Shown piece by piece: positions 16,782-25,371 of a DNA stretch of 64,000 nucleotides. The translations under genes and the position numbers were made by a program. Positions within the stretch are counted from its first letter, which is position 1. The number at the start of each line of letters is the position of its first letter. Under the pieces are notes generated by a model that saw only the letters and a list, made by a program, of their open reading frames with translations, did no database searches and had not been told where the DNA came from. Source of the DNA: Myroides oncorhynchi (GTDB lineage: Bacteria > Bacteroidota > Bacteroidia > Flavobacteriales > Flavobacteriaceae). Location of the stretch: assembly GCF_020905415.1 (NCBI RefSeq), contig NZ_JAJJMP010000001.1, forward strand, positions 2,181,501 through 2,245,500, written 5' to 3'.

Positions 16782-17471
16782 ATGAAGGACAACGACACAA
16801 CTCGACTATCGCGACTTACCGCAATACTTACTCAGTTACAAACTAAACGACTTTTGACAGCAAGGACACTTGCAGATAAGTTTGGAGTGAGTGTTCGGAC
16901 TATTTATAGAGATATAAGAACTTTAGAACAAGCAGGTGTTCCTATTATTTCAGAAGAGGGAAGAGGGTACAGTCTTATGGAAGGCTATAGAGTACCACCT
17001 CTTATGTTTACAGAGGCACAAGCAAATGCTTTAATTACAGCTGAACAATTGGTGCTCAAGAACAAAGACACTTCGTTTATTAAAGATTATTGCGAAGCTA
17101 TTGAAAAAATAAAAGCTGTTTTAAAATATAATTTACAAGACAATGCTAACTTACTTTCAGAAAGAACACGCTTTGATCAAAATAACTATTTGGAAAGAAA
17201 TAGCAATAGTTTGTCTGAGTTGCAATTTGCTTTAACTAACTTTCGGATTGTAAAGATTGAATACACTAATGAGCAAGATATAACCACGATAAGGAATATT
17301 GAGCCATTTGCATTACTAAGTACTGAAAACTGGTTGTTGGTTGCTTATTGTCGATTAAGAAAAGAGTTTCGTTTTTTTCGTTTAGATAGGATTAAAAAAT
17401 TAGAGGTACTTATGGATGCCTTTGAGCCACATAAAATGACCTTACAGGAGTATTTCGAAAGATATCATTAA
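16782..17471 (+). CDS. WYL-domain transcriptional regulator (YafY type)
   Basis: Cytoplasmic regulator of 229 residues. An HTH_11 winged helix occupies about 5-62 (LTARTLADKFGVSVRTIYRDIRTLEQAGVPI, continuing into EEGRGYSL). A WYL ligand-binding domain follows at about 135-215 (VKIEYTNEQD..., then NIEPFALLSTENWLLVAYCRLRKEFRFFRLDRI). Such proteins often control the adjacent metabolic genes. Here the alpha/beta hydrolase follows after 80 bases containing two TTGTCA direct repeats and an AACCCT-N6-AGGGTT inverted repeat, the probable operator. The ATG at 16782 follows a TATTTTTG box by about 28 bases. Confidence 0.92.
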   Translation: MKDNDTTRLSRLTAILTQLQTKRLLTARTLADKFGVSVRTIYRDIRTLEQAGVPIISEEGRGYSLMEGYRVPPLMFTEAQANALITAEQLVLKNKDTSFIKDYCEAIEKIKAVLKYNLQDNANLLSERTRFDQNNYLERNSNSLSELQFALTNFRIVKIEYTNEQDITTIRNIEPFALLSTENWLLVAYCRLRKEFRFFRLDRIKKLEVLMDAFEPHKMTLQEYFERYH

Positions 17472-17480
17472 TTTATTTCT

Positions 17481-17521
17481 AACCCTTGTCATAGGGTTGT
17501 CACTAAGTGGGTATAAGTTTG
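17481..17521 (+). promoter_or_regulatory. Promoter and probable operator of the hydrolase gene
   Basis: Inverted repeat AACCCT-N6-AGGGTT (17481-17498), TTGTCA twice (centres 11 bases apart), and a -7 box TAAGTTTG at 17514-17521 some 30 bases before the hydrolase ATG. The overlap suggests control by the WYL regulator encoded just upstream; this is inferred. Confidence 0.5.
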
Positions 17522-17551
17522 CATCATTAAGTAATCTTTAATTGAATAAAA

Positions 17552-18502
17552 ATGATCAACGAAATTAATTCAAACAGTTTTCCTCACCCCACTCTTATCT
17601 CTGTCAACGGAGTAGAATTAGAAGTATTTGAAGCTGGAAAACAGAATGCTGGAAAACCAATAGTACTTTGTCATGGTTTTCCTGAGCATGCTTTTTCATG
17701 GCGTCATCAGATACCAGCACTTGTTTCGGCTGGTTATCATGTTATCATTCCTAATCAGAGAGGTTATGGTAACTCATCAAGTCCTACTGAAATAACTCAA
17801 TATGATATTATACATTTGACTGGAGACTTGGTTGCATTACTTGATCACTTTGGGTACAAAGATGCCGTATTTGTAGGACACGATTGGGGAGCTAATGTTG
17901 TTTGGCATCTAGCGCTATTACATCCAACAAGAGTGAATAAAATAATAAACTTAGCTTTGCCTTATCAGGAGCGAGGAGATATACCATGGCTAGAGCTTAT
18001 GGAGGTAGTATTTGGAGAGGATTTTTATTTTGTTCATTTTAATCGACAAGTAGGAGTAGCAGATGCTATTATGAATGAAAATGTAGCTCAATTCTGTCGT
18101 AACATATTTCGTAAAAATCTACCTCACACACCGCCACAGCCAGGAATGTATATGATTAATCTAGCACAAACGGAAAATGCAGTAGGAGAGCCACTAATGG
18201 ATGATAGTGAACAGTCTGTATTTGTTTCTGCCTTTGAATTATCTGGGTTTACAGGAAGTATAAATTGGTATAGAAATATGGATAGAAATTGGCATTTAAT
18301 GGCTGATATTCCCCCAATTATTAATCAGTCAACTCTTATGATATACGGGATGCAAGATACAATTCCTGAGAGTGAAAATTTAAAAAATATTGTTTCTAAT
18401 TTGGATATTGTAAGATTGGATTGTGGGCATTGGATTCAACAAGAAAAACCAGAAGAAACTACTCAAGCAATTTTAAAATGGTTAGCACAACATAATGATT
18501 AA
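17552..18502 (+). CDS. Alpha/beta hydrolase, epoxide-hydrolase-like
   Basis: Alpha/beta-hydrolase-fold enzyme of 316 residues. The oxyanion motif HGFPEHAFSWRHQ (HGxP) is followed by the nucleophile elbow VGHDWGANV with Asp as nucleophile, the pattern of soluble epoxide hydrolases and haloalkane dehalogenases, and the catalytic His in CGHWIQQEKPEE. The epoxide-hydrolase cap region lies between. The HGFPE and GHDWG blocks favour epoxide hydrolase over dehalogenase. The last 8 bases overlap the YdeI-like gene, so the two are translated together, downstream of the WYL regulator. Confidence 0.87.
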   Translation: MINEINSNSFPHPTLISVNGVELEVFEAGKQNAGKPIVLCHGFPEHAFSWRHQIPALVSAGYHVIIPNQRGYGNSSSPTEITQYDIIHLTGDLVALLDHFGYKDAVFVGHDWGANVVWHLALLHPTRVNKIINLALPYQERGDIPWLELMEVVFGEDFYFVHFNRQVGVADAIMNENVAQFCRNIFRKNLPHTPPQPGMYMINLAQTENAVGEPLMDDSEQSVFVSAFELSGFTGSINWYRNMDRNWHLMADIPPIINQSTLMIYGMQDTIPESENLKNIVSNLDIVRLDCGHWIQQEKPEETTQAILKWLAQHND

Positions 18503-19073
18503 GGAAGTAGATACATATTATCCTCAGAGTAGAAAAGATTGGAGACAATGGTTAGAGAATAACCATCAATCCAAACAGTCTATTTGGCTTGTTTATTATA
18601 ACAAACAGTCTATGATTCCTTCTATCAGTTGGCGTGAAGCTGTAGATGAAGCACTTTGCTTTGGTTGGATTGACAGCAAAACAAAAAAAGTTGACGATTC
18701 TTCTTTTATACAATATTTTAGTAAGCGTAAACCTAAAAGTATCTGGTCTAAAATCAATAAAGAGATAGTTCAATTGCTTATTGATAACAACAGAATGACT
18801 AAAGCAGGTTTTGAAAGTATTGAAATTGCAAAGCAAAACGGTTCATGGTCAATTTTAGATGAAGTAGAAGAACTAATAATACCAGATGATTTAGAAATAG
18901 CTTTTAATAGACATAACGGTTCAAAAGATTATTTCTTGAGTTTGAGTAAGTCTACAAAAAAAATAATATTAAGTTGGATTGTCCTCGCCAAACGACAAGA
19001 AACTAAACAAAAACGTATTGACGAAGTTGTGGAAAGTATGCAAAAGAAGCAAGTACCAAAACAATTGATATAG
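18495..19073 (+). CDS. YdeI/OmpD-associated family protein
   Basis: Cytoplasmic protein of 192 residues belonging to the YdeI family (bacteriocin-protection-like). The conserved blocks W-L-E-N-N-H...SIWLVYYNK, SWREAVDEALCFGWIDSKTKK, QYFSKRKPKSIWSKIN and the C-terminal LSKSTKKIILSWIVLAKRQETKQKRIDE are all visible. The biochemical function of the family is not established. It overlaps the hydrolase gene by 8 bases and shares its promoter. The transcript ends at the hairpin just downstream. Confidence 0.88.
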   Translation: MIKEVDTYYPQSRKDWRQWLENNHQSKQSIWLVYYNKQSMIPSISWREAVDEALCFGWIDSKTKKVDDSSFIQYFSKRKPKSIWSKINKEIVQLLIDNNRMTKAGFESIEIAKQNGSWSILDEVEELIIPDDLEIAFNRHNGSKDYFLSLSKSTKKIILSWIVLAKRQETKQKRIDEVVESMQKKQVPKQLI

Positions 19074-19084
19074 TCCGCTATAAA

Positions 19085-19120
19085 TAAAAAAAGACCTAAT
19101 CTCTCGATTAAGTCTTTTTT
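19085..19120. terminator. Bidirectional terminator
   Basis: Imperfect stem AAAAAAGACCTAATC/GATTAAGTCTTTTTT with a 4-base loop. U-tracts on both strands serve the YdeI-like gene (+) and the tRNA-Met (-). Confidence 0.87.
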
Positions 19121-19125
19121 ACTTG

Positions 19126-19199
19126 TAGCGAAGACGGGAGTTGAACCCGTGACCTCAGGGTTATGAATCCTGCGCTCTAACCGACTGAGCTACCTCGCC
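19126..19199 (-). tRNA. Elongator tRNA-Met (CAU)
   Basis: Minus-strand cloverleaf with acceptor GGCGAGG/CTTCGCT, D arm GCTC-AGTCGGTTA-GAGC, anticodon loop TTCATAA (CAT), and T arm ACGGG-TTCAACT-CCCGT. The paired G1:U72 end and the absence of three G:C pairs in the anticodon stem separate it from the initiator. tRNA-Ile2 (lysidine-modified CAU) is a less likely alternative given the acceptor sequence. Confidence 0.93.
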
Positions 19200-19345
19200 A
19201 TTTTATTGGCTTACATTAATGTTGTAATGCGGGTGCAAATATAAAACAAAAAAATTATTATACAAATGTGATTGGTTAAAAAAAATATTTTTTTATTTGG
19301 AAAATATGTCTATATTCGAAAAAATTATAAATGTTAAAAAAGGTT

Positions 19346-19732
19346 ATGAAAGAAAAATACGAACTAGAATTTTCGATTAATTCGTCTCCGCAGTTATTGT
19401 ATCAGTATATTTCTGATCCTTCTGGATTAAGTGAATGGTTTGCTGATAATGTAAATTCACGTGGTGAAATATATTCTTTTATTTGGGGAGACTCTGAAGA
19501 AAAAGCTCGTGTTGTGACTCGTAAGACTGATGAGAGGGTGAGATACAGATGGTTAGATGAAAATGACAAAGAAACTGACTACTTTTTTGAATTAAAAATT
19601 CACAAAGATGAGTTGACTAAAGACGTTACTATTACTGTAACAGATTTCGCTGAACCAAGTGAGATTAATGAATCAAAACAACTATGGGAAAATCAAATAA
19701 TGGACTTAAAACAAGTGTTGGGTTCTGCATAA
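19346..19732 (+). CDS. START-like/SRPBCC-domain protein
   Basis: Small cytoplasmic protein of 128 residues with the helix-grip fold of the AHSA1/START superfamily. LEFSINSSPQLLYQYISDPSGLSEWFADNVN is the conserved N-terminal strand-helix, followed by beta strands (FIWGDSEEKARVV, VRYRWLDE) and a long C-terminal helix. It is conserved across Flavobacteriia with no assigned role. An ATG 5 codons upstream (19331) is in frame; 19346 matches the usual family start (MKEKYELEF). The aminotransferase gene follows but has its own promoter. Confidence 0.8.
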   Translation: MKEKYELEFSINSSPQLLYQYISDPSGLSEWFADNVNSRGEIYSFIWGDSEEKARVVTRKTDERVRYRWLDENDKETDYFFELKIHKDELTKDVTITVTDFAEPSEINESKQLWENQIMDLKQVLGSA

Positions 19733-19749
19733 TTCCATAAAATATAACT

Positions 19750-19757
19750 TATATTTG
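19750..19757 (+). promoter_or_regulatory. -7 box of the aminotransferase gene
   Basis: TATATTTG matches the Bacteroidota TAnnTTTG element 31 bases before the ATG. Confidence 0.6.
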
Positions 19758-19788
19758 CCGTTAATAGTAATCAGAAGAAAAGAGAAAT

Positions 19789-20631
19789 ATGATTAATGTT
19801 AACGGCAAAATTGTTTCTACTAGTGAAATATTAATTGAAAACAATAGAGGTTTTCTATATGGAGATGCTGTCTTCGAAACAATTAAGGTTTTAGATAATA
19901 AGGTTTTGTTCCTAGAGGATCATTACTTCCGCTTAATGTCTTCAATGCGTATCCTTCGCATGGAGATTCCTATGGATTTTACAATGGAATTCTTTCAAGA
20001 AGAAGTTTTAAAACTAGTTCGTTCTTTAAACACGTCTGTTAACGCAATTAGAGTGCGTTTTAACGTGTTTAGGGATGCTAGTGGTAAATACTTACCAACT
20101 GAAAGAAAGATTGGTTTTATGGCTTCAGCTGACGTTTTAAGCACTAGTGGATATAGTCTTAATAATGTTGACTATGAAATAGAATTGTATAAAGACTTTT
20201 ATGTGACAGGCCATCTGTTATCTACGCTTAAGACTAATAATCGATTAATAAATGTTACAGGAAGTGTTTTTGCAGAAGAAAATGGATATCAGAATTGTCT
20301 GTTGTTAAATGATGCAAAGAATATTGTAGAAGCATTAAATGGAAATATCTTTATTGTAAAAGATAAAGTAGTTAAGACACCTCCATTAAGCGATGGCTGT
20401 GTGAAAGGTGTCATGCGTAAACAGATTATAGAGTTGCTTCAAAAACATACTGAATATACATTTGAAGAAGGTGTAATATCTCCTTTTGAACTACAAAAAG
20501 CAGATGAGATGTTTATTACTAATGTTATTGTAGGGGTGCAACCAATCACAAAATACCGCAAGAAAGAGTATGTCAATACGCTAGCTAGCGATTTGATTAA
20601 TAAATTAAATGCTAAGATTAGATTAATGTAA
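19789..20631 (+). CDS. Class IV aminotransferase
   Basis: PLP-dependent fold-type IV enzyme of 280 residues (D-amino-acid transaminase / branched-chain transaminase / aminodeoxychorismate lyase group). NRGFLYGDAVFETIKV is the N-terminal signature. The Schiff-base Lys lies in LLSTLKTNNRL, and ADEMFITNVIVGVQPIT is the phosphate-binding region. The exact substrate cannot be fixed from sequence; the length and the SDGCVKGVMR block fit the 4-amino-4-deoxychorismate lyase (PabC)-like or D-aminotransferase branch. It converges on yqgE, 21 bases away. Confidence 0.88.
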   Translation: MINVNGKIVSTSEILIENNRGFLYGDAVFETIKVLDNKVLFLEDHYFRLMSSMRILRMEIPMDFTMEFFQEEVLKLVRSLNTSVNAIRVRFNVFRDASGKYLPTERKIGFMASADVLSTSGYSLNNVDYEIELYKDFYVTGHLLSTLKTNNRLINVTGSVFAEENGYQNCLLLNDAKNIVEALNGNIFIVKDKVVKTPPLSDGCVKGVMRKQIIELLQKHTEYTFEEGVISPFELQKADEMFITNVIVGVQPITKYRKKEYVNTLASDLINKLNAKIRLM

Positions 20632-20652
20632 GTTTTTAATCTATGTGCTATT

Positions 20653-21219
20653 CTAATTAAAATTAGGGTTTTCAGGAGCATTTAACCATAATGAATATTT
20701 TTTTCCCAATTTGGCAAGAGAGTTTTTCCAAAGGTCTTTTGGAGATTGGGAAAAGATATTCTCAGTTCCTAGGTGATTCGATGTAACCCAGAAATTATCG
20801 TATATTTCGTTTTTTAATTGATCACAATCCCAACCTGTGTATCCTAAGAAGAATCTAATATCACTTTTACTTAATAGTCCTTCTACTAACAGTCTAGGTA
20901 ATTCGTCAAATTCAACTCCCCAATACAAATCATCTACTATATGTATGCTATCTGGAATTAACTCTGGTTTAGAGTGAATATAGTATAATCTGTTTTTTTG
21001 TACTGGACCTCCATCGTATATTGTAAACGAAGATTCAATGTGAGGGAGTAAATCACCAACAGTTAAATCTAAAGGCTTGTTTAGGATAAATCCTACAGAT
21101 CCATCATTGTTATGCTCCGTAAGGAGTATTACAGCCCTAGAGAAAATAAGATCATCAGTATTAGCAGTAGGAAGAGAAATAATTTGATCTCCGCGATGTA
21201 TAGAAAGTGATTTAATCAT
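20653..21219 (-). CDS. YqgE/AlgH family protein
   Basis: Conserved protein of unknown biochemical role, 188 residues, the usual family length. LPTANTDDLIFSRAVILLTEHNNDGSVGFILNKPL, YDGGPVQKNRLYYIHS and GYTGWDCDQL are diagnostic. The frame stays open upstream to 21267, but that extension runs into the HU terminator hairpin and is unconserved; MIKSLSIHRGD at 21219 matches the family start. It lies downstream of hup on the same strand but is separated from it by that terminator. Confidence 0.93.
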   Translation of the reverse strand: MIKSLSIHRGDQIISLPTANTDDLIFSRAVILLTEHNNDGSVGFILNKPLDLTVGDLLPHIESSFTIYDGGPVQKNRLYYIHSKPELIPDSIHIVDDLYWGVEFDELPRLLVEGLLSKSDIRFFLGYTGWDCDQLKNEIYDNFWVTSNHLGTENIFSQSPKDLWKNSLAKLGKKYSLWLNAPENPNFN

Positions 21220-21257
21220 AAGTGACAATAAAAGAATATTTACTTCTAAGATATAAA

Positions 21258-21286
21258 AAAACCTCATTTAATAAAAATGAGGTTTT
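21258..21286 (-). terminator. hup terminator
   Basis: Perfect 12-bp stem AAAACCTCATTT/AAATGAGGTTTT with a 5-base loop, followed on the minus strand by U residues; 38 bases past the HU stop. Confidence 0.88.
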
Positions 21287-21324
21287 ATATTTTAGAAAAG
21301 TTTCTAATATTACTTTAAATAATA

Positions 21325-21609
21325 TTATTTTTTCTTTTTATTTACAGCGTTTTCTAATTCAGAACCAGCTTTAAATTTAACTACTTTTTTAGCAGCAATT
21401 TTAATTGTTTTTCCTGTTTGAGGGTTTCTTCCTTCTCTTGCAGCTCTATCAGATACTGACCAAGAACCAAAACCAACTAAAGAAATTTTTCCACCTTTAC
21501 CTAAAGTAGTTTCAACATTTGATAAAAACGATTCTAATGCTTTTTTAGCTGCCACTTTGCTGATTTCAGCATCTTTAGCAATCGCATCGATTAATTCAGT
21601 TTTGTTCAT
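21325..21609 (-). CDS. hup: HU-family DNA-binding protein
   Basis: Histone-like nucleoid protein, 94 residues. MNKTELIDAIAKDAEISKVAAKKALESFL forms the helical dimerisation body; KISLVGFGSWSVSDRAAREGRNPQTGKTIKIAAKKVVKFKAG carries the DNA-binding arms with the diagnostic GRNPQTG. A Lys-rich tail ends the protein. A -7 box TAAATTTG lies at 21651-21658 on the minus strand, giving a leader of about 35 bases. Monocistronic, with its own terminator. Confidence 0.97.
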   Translation of the reverse strand: MNKTELIDAIAKDAEISKVAAKKALESFLSNVETTLGKGGKISLVGFGSWSVSDRAAREGRNPQTGKTIKIAAKKVVKFKAGSELENAVNKKKK

Positions 21610-21650
21610 AATAATTTTTTTTAAAGGTTAACTTTATTAACGTCCTTATA

Positions 21651-21658
21651 CAAATTTA
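21651..21658 (-). promoter_or_regulatory. hup -7 box
   Basis: TAAATTTG on the minus strand, matching TAnnTTTG, 41 bases upstream of the HU start codon. Confidence 0.6.
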
Positions 21659-21775
21659 GGGTAATTCTCTAATAATGCAAGTCTTTTCGATAAAAAAAAA
21701 TAAAAAGTTGATAAATCAAAGCCTTTGAAAAGCTAAAATTAGTCTTAAAATTACAAAACTCTATATATCAGTTGT

Positions 21776-22720
21776 TTATATTGCTGTTGTGTTGTCGCTA
21801 AATGTTACTCCATTGAGTAAGTCATTGGCTCTCATTGGCTTTTTACCAGGGAACTGAAGTCTTAAAATATTGATAAAACCATTTTTAACAGCTATTTTAA
21901 TTTCTTTCTTACTGGAAATTAGCTTTCCAAGAGAGTAATTGTGAGTGTCTTCTTCAAAGCTAGCTTCATATATCTTTACATTCCATTCATTGTCGTTATC
22001 TTTAATAGTGCACCAAGCAGTTGGATAAGGACTAAGTCCTCTGATAAGATTGTGAATTTGATTTCCTTGTTTTGTGAAATCAATCTTAGTATTGTCTTTG
22101 TGTAATTTGTAAGCTGTTTTAGTTTCTTCTTGAGGTTGAGTAGTGGTATTAGCTTTGTCGTTTTTAATTAGATCTAAAGTTTCTATTACTGTCTGAGCTC
22201 CTAGTAGCATTAGTTTGTCATGTAACTCTCCTGCATTTTCAGTTGAGCCTATTGATGTTTCTTTTTTTAATATAATAGCACCAGTGTCTATTTTTTCATC
22301 AATAAAAAACGTCGAAACTCCTGTCGTAGTTTCTCCATTTATGATTGCCCAGTTAATGGGAGCTGCTCCTCTATAGTCAGGTAGTAAAGATGCATGTAAA
22401 TTAAATGTACCTAATTCTGGCATTTTCCAAACGACCTCTGGCAACATTCTAAAAGCTACGACTACATTTAGATTAGCATTATAGCTTTTTAATTCCTTTA
22501 AAAATTCCTCATCTTTTAAATTAGTAGGTTGTAGTAAGGGAAGTTGTTTTTCTAACGCATATTCTTTTACTGCAGAATATTTGATTTTTTGACCTCTACC
22601 AGCCGGTTTATCAGGAGCTGTTATAACTGCGACAATATTGTAATTGTTATTATATATAGCATCTAGTATTCCGACAGCAAAGTCTGGAGTACCCATGAAT
22701 ACGATACGTAAGTCTTTCAT
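21776..22720 (-). CDS. fmt: Methionyl-tRNA formyltransferase
   Basis: Transfers a formyl group from 10-formyl-THF to initiator Met-tRNA. 314 residues, the usual length. The N-terminal domain has RIVFMGTPDFAV and VAVITAPDKPAGRGQ. The catalytic triad is in FNLHASLLPDYRGAAPINWAI (Asn, His) and FIDEKIDTG (Asp). The C-terminal OB-fold tRNA-binding domain includes IRGLSPYPTAWC. The start codon overlaps the recQ stop by 4 bases, so fmt is translated from the recQ transcript. The initiator tRNA it modifies is also encoded in this window, 7 kb away. Confidence 0.97.
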   Translation of the reverse strand: MKDLRIVFMGTPDFAVGILDAIYNNNYNIVAVITAPDKPAGRGQKIKYSAVKEYALEKQLPLLQPTNLKDEEFLKELKSYNANLNVVVAFRMLPEVVWKMPELGTFNLHASLLPDYRGAAPINWAIINGETTTGVSTFFIDEKIDTGAIILKKETSIGSTENAGELHDKLMLLGAQTVIETLDLIKNDKANTTTQPQEETKTAYKLHKDNTKIDFTKQGNQIHNLIRGLSPYPTAWCTIKDNDNEWNVKIYEASFEEDTHNYSLGKLISSKKEIKIAVKNGFINILRLQFPGKKPMRANDLLNGVTFSDNTTAI

Positions 22721-24609
22721 ATTATTGAATATTGATTTTCATTGTTTATTTTTATTTTATCTTGTTCTAGTAAAACTTGAATTGCAAAAATGATATCACC
22801 TTTTTTTATATCATGAGTCATTTCTATCTCAAGTATACTGTGTGGTGAATTAGAAATTATCTTATAGATATTGTCTATCAGAGTATTTCGTGTATTAGTA
22901 TATTTTCTTTTTTTTATACAAGTAGAGCATGTACCGCAATCATCATTCTTTTCTTCATCAAAATAGTTTAAGAGTATTCTGTTCTTGCAAATATCTTGAT
23001 TTTCTATATAGAATAATAGTGATTGATATTGATATACTTTTTGTGTATTCTGTTGCTCAAGGTAAGGAAATGTTCTATACAGAGTTCTATCCTCTTCCCA
23101 TGCCTCATTAAAAATAACAGTTATATCATTATCTTCAGGTATATAATTACACAGATTTTGATCATGACAAGTTTTTAAACAATCTGTTATACTTTCAATT
23201 GATTCACCTGTTTGATGTTCTATAAGAGTTAAGTCGATATCTTGTTCGTATTCATGGATCCCCGTATAAGTTCTTAGAATAAAGTGAATAATATTTTCAT
23301 AGGGCTCATTATCATACGTGATATCTAGTATTTCACTACTAGGAGCTGTAAATAAAAGCTTTGTTTTATTTTTATTGTTTTGTGATAGCCTAATAATGCC
23401 TTGTCTATCTAAAAACTGTAATGCATTATAAGCTTTTCGATGAGGGTATCTATTGTGAGAGCAAAACTTGTTGAAATTAAAGCTATAAGTACAGTTATAT
23501 CCTTCTCCATAAGCGATACTTAGAAAATTGTTTAGTTTTCTATATATATGTTTTAAAAAATCTTTATCAAACAAATTTGCTTTAAACATATCTTTATTTT
23601 GCTTGATTTCTTGATCTGTGATCAGCATTGTCGCAAAGGCTTTTTTGCCATCCCTACCAGCTCGACCAGCTTCCTGGTAATAATTCTCTATATTCTCTGG
23701 TATTTGGATATGAATGACATTTTTTACGTTTTTTTTATCAATACCCATTCCAAAAGCATTTGTAGCTACCATTATAAGGCTTTTCTCTTCTATCCAATCT
23801 TGCATTCTCTTCTTTTTTTCAATGATAGATAGTCCACCATGAAAAAAAGTAGCTTTAAAGTTTAGCTGATTAAGTTGTGAAGAGAAGAAATATGCTTCTT
23901 TTCTATTTCGAACATATATAATGCTTGGGGTAGGGTTTTTCTGAATAATACGTATTACTGTATTTAAGATGTCCTCTACATTATAAACACCATAGATTAA
24001 GTTCTCGCGTAGAAAGCTTTTAGTGAATATTTTAGGGGTGTCTAGTTTTAGATTTTCGCATATATCAGTTACTACCTTTTTATTGGCAGAAGCAGTTAGG
24101 GCGATTATTGATATGGTAGGTAATAGATCACGTAGTTTTCCTAACTCTAGGTAAGAAGGTCTAAAGTCATGCCCCCACTGTGATATACAATGTGCTTCAT
24201 CAACAGCTATTAAATTGATTTTAATTTTTTGTATTCGTTCTAGAATCCATCCTTGTTTTAGTCGCTCAGGTGAAATATACAAGAATTTATAGTCTCCATA
24301 CATACAATTGTCAAATATAGCGTCTATTTCGTGCATAGGAGTACCTCCAATAATAGAAGTAGCTTTTATATTTAACTTATTCAAATTGTTTACCTGATCT
24401 TCAATAAGTGCTATTAAAGGAGATATAACGAGACACGTTCCAGGCAAAAGCAGTCCAGGAATTTGAAAACAAATACTCTTTCCTCCTCCTGTTGGTAAGA
24501 GCGCAAAAGTATCATTCTTAGCCAGAACTGCATCTATTATCTCTTGCTGAGGTTCTCGAAAGCTATCATAGTTCCAGTATTTTTGAAGAATATCGATAGG
24601 TGTAGTCAT
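22717..24609 (-). CDS. recQ: RecQ-family ATP-dependent DNA helicase
   Basis: 3'-5' DNA helicase of 630 residues. Motif 0/I LPTGGGKSICFQIPG, motif II DEAHCISQWGHDFRPSY (aromatic-rich loop), motif V ATNAFGMGIDKKNVKNVIH and motif VI YYQEAGRAGRDGK are complete. The zinc-binding segment (CKNRILLNYF..., DDCGTCSTC) and a winged-helix region follow. There is no HRDC domain; a short helical region ends the protein. It is a stand-alone second-type RecQ common in Bacteroidota. It is followed by fmt with a 4-base overlap. Confidence 0.95.
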   Translation of the reverse strand: MTTPIDILQKYWNYDSFREPQQEIIDAVLAKNDTFALLPTGGGKSICFQIPGLLLPGTCLVISPLIALIEDQVNNLNKLNIKATSIIGGTPMHEIDAIFDNCMYGDYKFLYISPERLKQGWILERIQKIKINLIAVDEAHCISQWGHDFRPSYLELGKLRDLLPTISIIALTASANKKVVTDICENLKLDTPKIFTKSFLRENLIYGVYNVEDILNTVIRIIQKNPTPSIIYVRNRKEAYFFSSQLNQLNFKATFFHGGLSIIEKKKRMQDWIEEKSLIMVATNAFGMGIDKKNVKNVIHIQIPENIENYYQEAGRAGRDGKKAFATMLITDQEIKQNKDMFKANLFDKDFLKHIYRKLNNFLSIAYGEGYNCTYSFNFNKFCSHNRYPHRKAYNALQFLDRQGIIRLSQNNKNKTKLLFTAPSSEILDITYDNEPYENIIHFILRTYTGIHEYEQDIDLTLIEHQTGESIESITDCLKTCHDQNLCNYIPEDNDITVIFNEAWEEDRTLYRTFPYLEQQNTQKVYQYQSLLFYIENQDICKNRILLNYFDEEKNDDCGTCSTCIKKRKYTNTRNTLIDNIYKIISNSPHSILEIEMTHDIKKGDIIFAIQVLLEQDKIKINNENQYSII

Positions 24610-24664
24610 GTTCTAAAAGAAATATGTAAATAACGTAAACGAATTTACAAAATTAGTTATAAAG

Positions 24665-24698
24665 AAAAGGGTTATAGTTTGTTTACTATAACCCTTTT
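24665..24698. terminator. Terminator of the P-loop ATPase gene
   Basis: Perfect 14-bp stem AAAAGGGTTATAGT/ACTATAACCCTTTT with a 6-base loop. On the minus strand it ends the 24719-25252 gene and separates it from recQ. Confidence 0.88.
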
Positions 24699-24718
24699 AA
24701 CTTAAATATGATGATTTA

Positions 24719-25252
24719 TTAAATTTTACTTAATATGAAATCAATTCTGTTTTCAACTGTGTCACGTGGTACCTCTATTAGATCATACCCATAGTTTTTA
24801 TAAGTTGATATAAGGTGTTCGTGTATTTGACTTGCTTGTTCGAAATTCTCATAACGTTGTTCATCACTTTGGTATATTGATTCCCATGGCGGTAATAAGA
24901 AAATTTGATGGTAAACATGGTTCTTACATGCGATGTCAAAGCTTTCAGGATATTTATCGCCAGTATAATGCATATATGCAAGTACATCTGGGATACCTCT
25001 GTCTATAAAAACCAAATTAGCAGATTCTTTTACTGCTTCTTGATGTTGTTCTATTCTACCTTCTAAAAGTAATTGACTAAATAATAGAGGTTCTGTTAAG
25101 AATAATTGATCAATACCTTTTTCTTGAGCCTTTTTTGTAACCGCACGAGATATTTCTGGATAGCAAACATATCCTTTGTCAGTAAGTTCGTTAATCAATG
25201 TAGTTTTACCAGATCCTGGTCCTCCTATGATTAAGATTATTTTTGTGTCCAT
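24719..25252 (-). CDS. AAA_28-type P-loop ATPase
   Basis: 177-residue nucleoside-triphosphatase/kinase-like protein. KIILIIGGPGSGKTTLINEL is a canonical Walker A, NLVFIDRGIPDVLAYMHY serves as the Walker B/kinase Asp block, and FLLPPWESIYQSDEQRYE matches the AAA_28 (NadR-kinase-like) family. Substrate unknown. The frame opens 11 codons upstream, but a -33 TTTG / -7 TACTTTTG promoter (25300-25303, 25275-25282; spacer 17) starts transcription about 25269, so ATG 25252 is the start. Divergent from the DUF493 gene. Confidence 0.85.
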   Translation of the reverse strand: MDTKIILIIGGPGSGKTTLINELTDKGYVCYPEISRAVTKKAQEKGIDQLFLTEPLLFSQLLLEGRIEQHQEAVKESANLVFIDRGIPDVLAYMHYTGDKYPESFDIACKNHVYHQIFLLPPWESIYQSDEQRYENFEQASQIHEHLISTYKNYGYDLIEVPRDTVENRIDFILSKI

Positions 25253-25274
25253 TTTGCTGTAAATATCAAAGGTG

Positions 25275-25303
25275 CAAAAGTACAATAAAATGTCATCTAC
25301 AAA
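25275..25303 (-). promoter_or_regulatory. Promoter of the P-loop ATPase gene
   Basis: -33 TTTG (25300-25303), 17-base spacer, -7 TACTTTTG (25275-25282) on the minus strand. It fits the flavobacterial TTG/TAnnTTTG consensus and rules out the longer upstream start. Confidence 0.65.
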
Positions 25304-25321
25304 AGACTTTTAACTACATCT

Positions 25322-25356
25322 TTTGAAATTAATAGCAGTTATTTTGATTATATTTG
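25322..25356 (+). promoter_or_regulatory. Promoter of the DUF493 gene
   Basis: -33 TTTG (25322-25325), 23-base spacer, -7 TATATTTG (25349-25356). The ATG is only 16 bases after the -7 box, giving an almost leaderless message. Confidence 0.6.
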
Positions 25357-25371
25357 CCTAATAAAAACGAT

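Noticed and set aside
16519..16800. 93-codon open frame on the minus strand opposite the start of the WYL regulator
   Set aside because: It overlaps a convincing regulator start and promoter, and its composition is not protein-like.
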